Assembly (NCBI GenBank): GCA_028023455.1
Contig: JAQFVV010000206.1
Coordinates: 1,149,861 to 1,213,860 of the forward strand
Source of the DNA: Epiperipatus broadwayi
Taxonomy: Eukaryota > Onychophora > Udeonychophora > Euonychophora > Peripatidae
Direction of reading: 5' to 3'
DNA length: 64,000 nucleotides
Of the stretch, positions 55,271 to 64,000 are shown in pieces (the stretch's first letter is position 1; every line of letters starts with the position of its first letter). The notes beneath the pieces were generated by a model. That model was not told where the DNA came from, did not search any database, and saw only the letters and a list, made by a program, of their open reading frames with translations. A program made the position numbers and the translations under genes.

Positions 55271-58200
55271 CGCACAAATTTATAAGGCTACTCTAAAGTT
55301 TTTTTTTATTCTTCTCTATGAAAAAAATTAAGATGCTGTATATTATAAAGAATTATGTAAAAGTTATAATGAGAAAAAAAAATGTTTGTCCTTTTAAAGG
55401 AAACATTACAAAGTATATAGTTACCAGAACTTTAAAAGAAAGGAAAATTTACCGAATAATAATATGAAAGAGTCATTATTTTTTTTTATGAAAAAAAAAA
55501 AAAAAGAACAGAAAAACTTTCTCTAAGAGAAATTGGAAAATATAAATCTAATATACTTAATAAAATGGATCCATGGATACAGAAAAAATTTACTGAATAT
55601 TTAAATAAAAGTACCTAGAAGATGCATCATAAAAAGTCGCGCGGGAAAATCTTAGCAGAAAATATTAGAAGAGAATATGTAGACGTTTTCTTTACGGGAT
55701 TAACTAATATCATAATTAATAATTGTATTAAATATTATGAAAAACCAAGGATTGTCGTCTATGAATATTTATTAAACAGAGCAATAATTGTTTTGTCTTA
55801 AAATTGAACAAGAAGTGACTGAAGAAGAAATAATAAACATTTTTTTTTTAGCTTTAATATGAACGGTTTTCAAGAAAGTTTGATGAAGAAGTACAGTAAA
55901 TATAGTTTAAATATTTTTTACTAATTTATTTTAAAATATAAAATGTTATGTGAGATTAGGGAAAACATATAAACATAAATTTAGTAATATTGAGATTTAA
56001 ATATAATAGCTTGATAAAATTATAGAAATATTGTTTAAAAATAAAGTGTATGTATGTGAGTCTTATATCTACAAGAATCAAATGGATGGTGAAGCCTACG
56101 GAACGCGATCGAGAAGATAAAGATCGTTTGGTAATATTGATATTTATTTATAATGCATAATGTATTTTTTTTAGATCATCTATTGATTAAGAATGAAGTG
56201 TGAAAGTTTAAATTATATGTACACATTTTATACAACATTTTTAACATATAATGAGATAGGAGTAATTCGGAATATGCATGCAATAATTTATTTAAAGTAT
56301 ATTAATAATATAATTTAACAGAGCAATTGTGTGATTCTTTTGAACTTTCATGTGATAAAGTATTCAGATACTTTAAAATAGTTTGTATATGATTAAATAT
56401 ACGGAGGAAAGTAGTAAAAAGATTTTCTTATAGAACAGTGGAATAGTTTTTAAAATAAATGAATTTTATTATTGTTAGTAATGCAGATATGTATTTGTCG
56501 ATGTACAGTATAGAAAAATCTTGAGAAATAAGATCGGATAGTGACTTGGAAGTACTAGTGGAGAGGAAACCAAGATGATGTTTTTTTTTAAAAAATAGGA
56601 AAATAAAGGATTTGGATCATATTTAGTTTTGTGTGATTTCAGTATAGTTAACTAAGCCCTATAACTGAACACATATGGTTTGGACAGTGTTTTGCATATT
56701 TTTAAACTTTTTGATGTTATAATAAAGCTGAAGAAATAGCTTTAGCATCGTTCCTATAATAGAGGTTGGTAGACAGGTAAAGGTCACTCCTCTATAGTGT
56801 CTTTTAATTCACTGTGCCATGATTGTCAAGGTTTATGATGAGTAATATTCTAGTTATATTTTGATCCTATGCATCTATCTTCGCTATCCTTATTTTGTGA
56901 ATCTGCATCGGTCAGAAAGATATTTTCAAAGAAATAATGAATAAAATAGAACTGAAGATATGTTATCGTTTGTGTAAGAATAGTTTATTTGCTGGAATGT
57001 ATAGAATTGTGTAACTTTAAAATTGAAAGTCCAAAATATCATAAAGAGAGAAAGAATCATATAATACATTGTAAAATTAATTCGGAAATGAATATAAGAT
57101 TTTTTGAAAAGAAATCTAAACCAAGTATTTAAAAGTGATAATAAAATTTGAATGAATTTTTTGTTAAAATAATATTTAGAAAATAAGTATTGCATATTTA
57201 TTAAGAAAATAGTTCAATAAGGTATAATAAACATATACTTGTGCATGGTATGTTAATAGTTGTAATTATATCATCTGAAGTAAGGCTTGAATGAGAATAT
57301 TAGGATTAATAAACATCGGATAATGAACAATAAAAAACCTAATACCGAATGTAGAATAATGTTTTGACTTTGTAAGATTCCATACAACCAATATAAAACT
57401 AGAATTTTATTGTTTTGTAGAATTTTTACTACGAATGTAAATTTTGTAAAAAAAAAATATAATTTTAATAATATTAGGGATGCAAAGTGTTTGTGATAAG
57501 CATATAAAAAAATGCATTTTGTAGCAAGCTAACCATAATAATAAATCAAGTAATAATACTGTATTTTCTTAAGTGTTAAAAAGATAAGATTTAACTAGGA
57601 AAAATAAATAGTATTTTGGTTTCATTTTATAAACTAATAAACTAAGTTGAGATAGGAGAGTAAGGGATATCCAATGTATATAGTGTAAAAATATTGTTAA
57701 TTTATTTATGTTGTTAATAAACTTTGTTTTAAATTTATTTTAAAGTTTTGTGTCCGCGTTGTTATTTCTCCACATGGATGCATGAAATCACGATACATTT
57801 ATAATTGAAACAGACATATAGTTTTTGCACAAAAAGGTAAACATAAAAGTGTTATAATAATTTTGAGAATTTATTGGTATGTTAAAATTAAAAGATCATA
57901 ATTTTATATTATTTATTGGTCATAAGTCGGTTGCCACAATATTACATTAAATTATATGCTAATGTTGCCACACGTATTCTGTTGTCAGATTATTAAAAAT
58001 ACTACCACGTACGTATTTATTTATTTCATTTAGGAAGAAATAAGATTATATTATATTTATTATTGTTATTATTATTTTTATTATTATTAGTTGCTGTGTA
58101 GTAGATTATGACATAAAAATTCCCTTTTCATATTTTACTACCGTAATTTTAAATCAGTTAGAATACAATTTATGAACCTGAGATTTTATTTTGTTTTATT

Positions 58201-58356
58201 TTACTTCATTTTATTTAATTGAGCTAGATTCTTGTTATAAAGAAGATTAAGATATGATTATTATTTTAATCGTAGTGAATAGAGCTTAGAAAGTCGTAAG
58301 AATACTATGAGTTAGTTATTTGGTATAGTAAAAAGGGGGAATAGTGTTCTTATGCC

Positions 58357-58389
58357 ATTGAGGTAGTATCGTGTGGATAATGTCTCAAT
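58357..58389 (+). other. Leader hairpin 1 of element C
   Basis: The outer stem ATTGAG/CTCAAT and inner stem TATC/GATA enclose a short loop. It aligns with 7030-7063 (minus) of element A, where the inner stem has an extra C-G pair. Confidence 0.55.
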
Positions 58390-58646
58390 GTAGTCTATCT
58401 CGTTCCCCGTATTGTCACTCCATGTCTCATGAAAATAGTAAATATTTATTAATTCATTTTAAAAATTGAACCGTATTTGTATTTTAGAAATTAGAGCTAG
58501 TAATCATTTTAATCAATGCTGAATATTTCATTTATTTATTTGTTAACTGAGCTAGAACCCGGAATATTCGTTATAAACAATATATTTTGGGGGTGAGGAT
58601 GCGCGGGGGGAGGTTAGATTGTGATCGCCCAACGTGTTGCACGATG

Positions 58647-58662
58647 TGTAGTTGGAACTACA
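58647..58662 (+). other. Leader hairpin 2 of element C
   Basis: TGTAGTTGGAACTACA is a perfect 7 bp stem with a GG turn. A second, weaker version lies at 58727-58741. Element A has TGTAG/CTACA at 6761-6775. Confidence 0.55.
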
Positions 58663-59312
58663 ATCGATAGGTTGGATTCAACTAACAGAAGGTTAAATTT
58701 TGTTCTTCCAATGAGACTGCACGATGTGTAGTGGAGTTACATATAGTTTAGTATTTGAATTTGTTCATGTAAATCGGGAGATTGTCAATAGACATATTTT
58801 ACAGAAGTAGATAATTTCATATTTGATTATAGAAATAATTATTAGGATTTAGTTATTAAAGTAAACTAAGTATTTGTTATTAAAATAATTTCAATTTTAT
58901 GTGGTAGATAATCTGATTGTTAAAAAAAAAAAATCGTACTATACTATTGTGGGTCAATTGACAAACAAAATTTAAAATATGCATATGTGGCTAACGATTA
59001 TTGGTATTTAATATGACCATGTCAATTATTGAAGTATTATTGAAAAATATATTTGAAAGTGTTTTAATTTGTGCAAAATATTTGTGAATCATGCATGTGG
59101 GAAATGATGTTGTGACACATATAATTTTAATTGTTATTGTTATTATAATTAGTTAGATAGTATAGGGTGTATAGAAGGTATTGTCTATAGTTATTGTGGG
59201 TGATGGTTGGATGAGATAAAAGAACTGGTAAGAAACTATTTTATGAGAAGTTAATAGTAACATATTATTGGGATATTAAAATTTTGAGGAAAAAGTATTA
59301 TAAAAAAAAAAA

Positions 59313-61499
59313 ATGGATAATCAAGATAACAGTTCAGTAGAGGAAATATCTGAATTCATTGTGGATAGTAGTTGTGAGGAGGAAAGGGAAGCGGAAGAGA
59401 CAATTAATATAGAAACAATTACAGATATTGTACAAATTACAGATGACGAAATAAAAGGAGAAGAAAAGATTAGGGAATTAAAAATAGAGGAAGAAGAAGT
59501 AGTCACACATAAAAGAGATGTAGATAGCTTCTCATTGTCTCAAATAGCACTGATGATAAAAGAGATCAATATAAAATTTGAATCTCTCAATGAAAATAAT
59601 AGAAAAAATAGAGAAGAGATTCAAGAAGATAATAGAAAAATTAATGAGAATATAAATAGAAATAGAGAAGAGATTAATGAGAATATAAGTAGAAATAGAG
59701 AAGAGATTCAAGAAAATAGAAATAGAAATAGAGAAGAGAGTAATATAAAATTTGAATCTCTCAATGAAATTATGAGTAAAAATAGTAATGAAATCAAAGT
59801 GTGTATAGATAGTATGAATAAAAAACTCAATGATACTTGTAAGACTATGGAAGACTTTAAGGAGGAAGCACATAATAAATTTAATGGCTTGGAATCAAGA
59901 TTGGACAATAGTGAAAAAGTTATTAGTTCTTTAAGGGATGAAATAGAACAAATAGATTGTAATAATCAGGAATTGCTCAAGACTAAGTTTACAGAATTTT
60001 CTGAAATTGCTATAAAAGGTATAAACAAGCAAATAGAGGATTCTATCAGTCAATGTCAGACCAATAATAGCAAGTTAAAACAGGAGTTTGATAATAATAA
60101 ATTAGATATTAATAATGAAATATGTGAGATAAAGGAAGAGATAATGCAGAGTAGAATAAGGATGAAAGATGAAATGGAGAGAGAGTTAGTGGATAAGTTT
60201 AATGATTTAGTAGTGCAAAATAGGAGAGATATAAAAGAAGAAATAGAAGAAGGTTTGATGGGAAAATTAAAGGATTTTAATATTGGGAAGGAGGATGATC
60301 AGAAGTACAGGTCCAAAATAGGTGAGAATTTAAAGCGCTTACAAAAGGACGTAAAAGAACAAGTAATGCAGGTAGAGAGAAATAGTAATGAGTATAAGGA
60401 AGCTATAGATCAAAACTTAGATAGGTTTAGACAGGAACAAAAGATATACATAGATCAAGTGATTGGACAGGTAAATTTGGAAGGAAAATTACAACAGGTA
60501 TACGAACAAATAGAAGAGATAAAATCCATTAGCAATCAAACGTTAGAATTAGGTAAAGAAAAAGCATCGCATAGTAAAGGTGAAGAATATAAAAGTCCAT
60601 TCCCAATAGATAAAATAGAGTATATAAGAAAGGAGGAAGATAATCAAATAGAATCTGATAATAATAAAGAAATAGACAGCCGAATAATTAAAGGAAATAC
60701 TAGTTGTGAGGGAGGAACAAATAACTCGATGGCATTACGCTTTATGAGGGTCAAACCATTTAGAGGTGACCATGCCGAAAATCCATATGAGTTTCTAAAT
60801 AGTTTAGATGAACTATTTTCAATATGTGTTTTAACTGAAAGGGAAAAGTTGGCCATCTGTAGTAATCACTTAGGAGGTACTGCCAAAGATTGGTGGCAGT
60901 CACTTTTTGAAAGGCCAAATACCTATGGTGACTTTAGATGTTTAATAACAGGTAGTTTCTGGAACGCTGACAAGCAAGATAGCATTAGGTTCCAGATAAC
61001 TCAGGAAAAATATCAATCGAATAAAGGTAGCTATACTAGTTTCTTTAGGAGTCAGGCTATTCGATTAAAAACACTAACGGCATGTCCATTGTCTGAAGGA
61101 CAGATAGTAAGAATAATACGACACAATTTGCCCAGAAATGTGGAGCAACTATTAATTGCAGCGGACCGTTATTCTATAGAAGAGGTGTCAGAAGTATTAG
61201 ATGCACTAGAAAACGCTGAAACATCTATAGATAATAGATTTAAAACAAATAGAGAAAGAAATAACTATCCATTGTCTAATATCAATGTTGACTATAATAA
61301 TCAAAGGCATCAAATAGGCTTTAAAAGAAGATATAGTTCTAGTGATAGAAATAGGGTATATCCATATGCTAAGAAAGCGGTTAGATTTGACAAATCTAGA
61401 AGTAGGGTAGAGTTGCAAAATAATCAACCCTCTACTAGCGGTATTACTACTATTTTAAAGAAACCCAATATAAAAACAAGTGAGAAAAAGTTAAGCTAG
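59313..61499 (+). CDS. gag: Element C Gag, intact, 728 residues
   Basis: A structural particle protein expected in cytoplasmic virus-like particles. It starts at ATG 59313 (Met-Asp-Asn, shared with A and B) after an A11 run. Residues 1-90 are acidic. Residues 95-150 contain repeats of the type NREEIxENIxR. A long coiled coil runs to about 460. Residues 473-625 are the capsid of the Retrotrans_gag family (VKPFRGDHAENP, AKDWWQSLFERP, NLPRNVEQLL). The last 90 residues are rich in Arg, Lys, Ser and Asn and carry no CCHC knuckle, so RNA binding would rest on basic residues. It ends KKLS-stop at GTTAAGC TAG, in the place where A and B have NTTAAAC plus stop. No lesion is seen, unlike A and B. Confidence 0.93.
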   Translation: MDNQDNSSVEEISEFIVDSSCEEEREAEETINIETITDIVQITDDEIKGEEKIRELKIEEEEVVTHKRDVDSFSLSQIALMIKEINIKFESLNENNRKNREEIQEDNRKINENINRNREEINENISRNREEIQENRNRNREESNIKFESLNEIMSKNSNEIKVCIDSMNKKLNDTCKTMEDFKEEAHNKFNGLESRLDNSEKVISSLRDEIEQIDCNNQELLKTKFTEFSEIAIKGINKQIEDSISQCQTNNSKLKQEFDNNKLDINNEICEIKEEIMQSRIRMKDEMERELVDKFNDLVVQNRRDIKEEIEEGLMGKLKDFNIGKEDDQKYRSKIGENLKRLQKDVKEQVMQVERNSNEYKEAIDQNLDRFRQEQKIYIDQVIGQVNLEGKLQQVYEQIEEIKSISNQTLELGKEKASHSKGEEYKSPFPIDKIEYIRKEEDNQIESDNNKEIDSRIIKGNTSCEGGTNNSMALRFMRVKPFRGDHAENPYEFLNSLDELFSICVLTEREKLAICSNHLGGTAKDWWQSLFERPNTYGDFRCLITGSFWNADKQDSIRFQITQEKYQSNKGSYTSFFRSQAIRLKTLTACPLSEGQIVRIIRHNLPRNVEQLLIAADRYSIEEVSEVLDALENAETSIDNRFKTNRERNNYPLSNINVDYNNQRHQIGFKRRYSSSDRNRVYPYAKKAVRFDKSRSRVELQNNQPSTSGITTILKKPNIKTSEKKLS

Positions 61500-61530
61500 A
61501 AGTTTAATCCCATACCCATCAGAAGTGTAG
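61491..61530 (+). other. Pol deletion junction in element C
   Basis: The gag end is joined at GCTAGAAG (61495-61502) to sequence matching the last pol codons of element A (plus-strand 1178-1212, read on minus). Gag has CTAAGAAG and pol has GCTAGAAG at the breakpoints, a short homology. Confidence 0.8.
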
Positions 61531-61726
61531 AAAATTTTTTATAAGTATTAATAGTTCAAAGTCTGAGTTTAGTGTCCAGATATTATATAAATTTGTATAG
61601 CAAACAGTGTATTCTGTTGTATTGAGTAGTATAAGATGGAATTTGGTTGTAGCAGATAATAAAATGAGGAGTATTAATGAATAAAGTAGGTATTAAACTA
61701 GATGTTTAATTTAAAATTTTTTATTC
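61531..61726 (+). other. 3' untranslated segment of element C
   Basis: About 200 bp without a frame, corresponding to the stretch between pol end and polypurine tract in element A. Confidence 0.6.
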
Positions 61727-61737
61727 GAAGGGGGAAG
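61727..61737 (+). other. Polypurine tract of element C
   Basis: GAAGGGGGAAG, three bases before the 3' LTR start TGTGCCC. Confidence 0.88.
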
Positions 61738-61740
61738 TTA

Positions 61741-64000
61741 TGTGCCCTTATCTATAGGTCATAATAGGGTAGAATGGTCAATTGCTAAAAAAAATTTTAA
61801 ATTTTAAGATATGTTTGTATGATATATTGATAATTGTATGATTGATTAGATCTTATAGTACAATTTAAGGCTGAAAATACCTGGTATATAAAAGTGTAAT
61901 GGATTATTTTAAAAGAAAACAGTTAAATAAAGATTAAAGATATCCTTGCTTATGGTTGTAAAAGCTGGCCATATAAAATAACACAGCTATAAATAGTTAA
62001 AAGTATATTAATAATTCGAGTATAATATTTTAAAACTAATAAATTAAATAAATGCTATATGTAATATTATAATTATATTTAATAGTCAAAATTAATCTAA
62101 TATATTTTAAAAATAAACTTTAGGATGGTGAGAATTATATTTGGTTCTACATTTTTAAATTATTTTCCAAATTTTTATAAAATATATCAGTTTTGGTAAT
62201 TTAGACCGAGACTTAAATTAAAAAATCATCTGTTAAAGTTAGTAATCATGTGACTGTATATTATATACCTTCACACACACGCTTGTTAGAATAATAATAA
62301 AGTTTGTGAATTATGAAACTAAATGTAATTGCTATCGATCCTTAAAGTAAAAGTTGAAATATTAAATATTGTTTTAATAATTGTTTTTAAAGTTTAAATG
62401 ATTTTGATAAAATTATAATTGAATTTAAAAATATTATTCTAAGTAATATTTAAGACATGATGTCATAAATTCTTTATTTTAAAGAGGTTTAATCTATTAT
62501 AAAACTAAAATGTGTAAATTTGTTCGCGCTAAAAGTCATTAACCAATCAACGGAGGTAATTTAGCAGACAAAATATAAGAATTAGACGAAGCGGGAGAAA
62601 GTAATGTGTAAGTGAAGGAGGGAGTAACATATTTTTTAGCTGAATAAGACCGTAAGCTAGAAAAGTGATATAATTTTAAAATTTTGTATTTATTTTAAAA
62701 GTTTTTTTTAACATATAATATTTTGACTGCCTTTACATGAAGGGCTAATTTTTAAAAGTTTTCTTGCCAGTGATTTTATTCAAGTTTAGCCAAAACCTTG
62801 CAGTAAAAATGGAAGTACTAAAGGAAAAAATACCTAAAAATATTGCTAAAGGAAAAATATTTGTAAAGTGCCTCGATACAGCTTTATTTATGCTCAACCA
62901 AAAACTTATTATTGTAACTCAGAGGAATATAATTAGGACGCTATACGAAAACTTAAAAGAGAAGTTATTTGCCATCAGGAAAAAATTATGACGCACAAAT
63001 TTATAAGGCTACTCTAAAGTTTTTTTTTATTCTTCTCTATGAAAAAAAAAAAAAATTAAGATGCTGTATATTATAAAGAATTATGTAAAAGTTATAATGA
63101 GAAAAAAAAATGTTTGTCCTTTTTAAAGGAAACATTACAAAGTATATAGTTACCAGAACTTTAAAAGAAAGGAAAATTTACCGAATAATAATATGAAAGA
63201 GTCATTATTTTTTTTTTATGAAAAAAAGAACAGAAAAACTTTCTCTAAGAGAAATTGGAAAATATAAATCTAATATACTTAATAAAATGGATCCATGGAT
63301 ACAGAAAAAATTTACTGAATATTTAAATAAAAGTACCTAGAAGATGCATCATAAAAAGTCGCGTGGGAAAATCTTAGCAGAAAATATTAGAAGAGAATAT
63401 GTAGACGTTTTCTTTACGGGATTAACTAATATCATAATTAATAATTGTATTAAATATTATGAAAAACCAAGGATTGTCGTCTATGAATATTTATTAAACA
63501 GAACAATAATTGTTTTGCCTTAAAATTGAACAAGAAGTGACTGAAGAAGAAATAATAAACATTTTTTTTTTAGCTTTAATATGAACGGTTTTCAAGAAAG
63601 TTTGATGAAGAAGTACAGTAAATATAGTTTAAATATTTTTTACTAATTTATTTTAAAATATAAAATGCTATGTGAGATTAGGGAAAACATATAAACATAA
63701 ATTTAGTAATATTGAGATTTAAATATAATAGCTTGATAAAATTATTAGAAATATTGTTTAAAAATAAAGTGTATGTATGTGAGTCTTATATCTACAAGAA
63801 TCAAATGGATGGTGAAGCCTATGGAACGCGATCGAGAAGATAAAGATCGTTTGGTAATATTGATATTTATTTATAATGCATAATGTATTTTTTTTAGATC
63901 ATCTATTGATTAAGAATGAAGTGTGAAAGTTTAAATTATATGTACACATTTTATACAACATTTTTAACATATAATGAGATAGGAGTAATTCGGAATATGC
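61741..64000 (+). repeat. 3' LTR of element C, partial
   Basis: It matches 54019-56277 with few differences and is cut by the window end. It contains the second copy of the small LTR frame (62809-62991). Confidence 0.93.
62809..62991 (+). CDS. Small reading frame in the element C 3' LTR (duplicate)
   Basis: The duplicate of 55088-55270, 60 codons, with one Val-to-Ile change near the C-terminus. It adds no independent evidence for function, because the LTR pair is copied from one template. Confidence 0.38.
   Translation: MEVLKEKIPKNIAKGKIFVKCLDTALFMLNQKLIIVTQRNIIRTLYENLKEKLFAIRKKL

Larger units (their letters stand above)
54019..57774 (+). repeat. 5' LTR of element C (3756 bp)
   Basis: It starts TGTGCCCTTATC after a TA run. 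The end is placed at CTCCACA, just before TGGATGCATG, by homology with element A. Bases 54019-56277 match 61741-64000. The sequence after 57774 does not resemble a known tRNA 3' end, so the primer is unidentified. Confidence 0.88.
57775..59312 (+). other. Untranslated leader of element C
   Basis: There is no meaningful frame. A conserved block at 58320-58440 is shared with element A. A GC-richer block at 58581-58745 holds two copies, 80 bp apart, of GCACGATGTGTAGT, each able to form a small hairpin. Confidence 0.7.
54019..64000 (+). mobile_element. Element C: gag-only LTR retrotransposon of the element A family
   Basis: The order is LTR (54019-57774), leader, intact gag (59313-61499), polypurine tract and 3' LTR from 61741 past the window end. 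The two LTR copies are about 98-99% identical over the 2.26 kb that can be compared. Gag is followed within a few bases by sequence matching the last codons of element A pol, so protease, RT, RNase H and integrase are absent. It could only move using enzymes supplied in trans. The structure resembles TR-GAG elements known from plants. Confidence 0.93.

Noticed and set aside
57775-57795. A standard tRNA primer binding site in element C (and A at about 7690-7708)
   Set aside because: TGGATGCATGAAATCACG begins with TGG but does not match any tRNA 3' end that I recognise. The A equivalent even lacks TGG. The primer is left unassigned.

Overview
The window is AT-rich eukaryotic DNA, most likely from an invertebrate animal. 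Evidence for this is the long TA, GA and GT microsatellites, a tRNA-derived SINE with target-site duplications, fold-back elements, a piggyBac-type MITE, a 5'-truncated LINE and three large LTR retrotransposons. I found no convincing host protein-coding gene, rRNA gene or functional tRNA gene. The species cannot be named from what is visible.

Layout. (1) Positions 1-11183, minus strand: element A, a Ty3/gypsy-type LTR retrotransposon with about 3.5 kb LTRs. Its 3' LTR is cut by the window start. It carries a broken gag and a pol (protease-RT-integrase) that has lost RNase H. (2) Positions 11184-37838: about 26.7 kb of gene-free DNA. It holds a fold-back element with hammerhead-like motifs reminiscent of Penelope-like elements, two more fold-backs, two copies of a tRNA-Val-like SINE in opposite orientations, a roughly 540 bp hairpin-forming inverted repeat, a cluster of about 400 bp direct and inverted repeats, and a TA microsatellite. 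(3) Positions 37839-53793, plus strand: element B, a related but distinct LTR retrotransposon. It has a tRNA-Lys-type primer binding site, a gag split by a piggyBac-like MITE, a decayed full-domain pol (PR-RT-RH-IN), an extra repeat-bearing third reading frame after pol, and a 3' LTR split by a 2.3 kb LINE-derived insertion. (4) Positions 54019-64000, plus strand: element C, same family as A. It has a 3756 bp 5' LTR, an intact 728-codon gag, no pol, a polypurine tract and a 3' LTR cut by the window end.

How the parts relate. A, B and C share a Gag architecture: a start of Met-Asp-Asn, a long coiled coil, a Retrotrans_gag-type capsid, then a C-terminal tail without a CCHC knuckle. In A and B, gag ends at TTA AAC followed directly by a stop, and pol continues in the -1 frame. 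This suggests programmed -1 frameshifting. C looks like a gag-only derivative that would need another copy's enzymes. A has nearly identical LTRs but a multiply broken coding region, which suggests it was also copied in trans. The leaders of A and C share hairpins with compensatory changes, which are candidate packaging signals. The LTRs of both carry a short reading frame downstream of a TATA-like box.

All calls come from reading the sequence by eye. Percent identities are approximate and no database search was possible.
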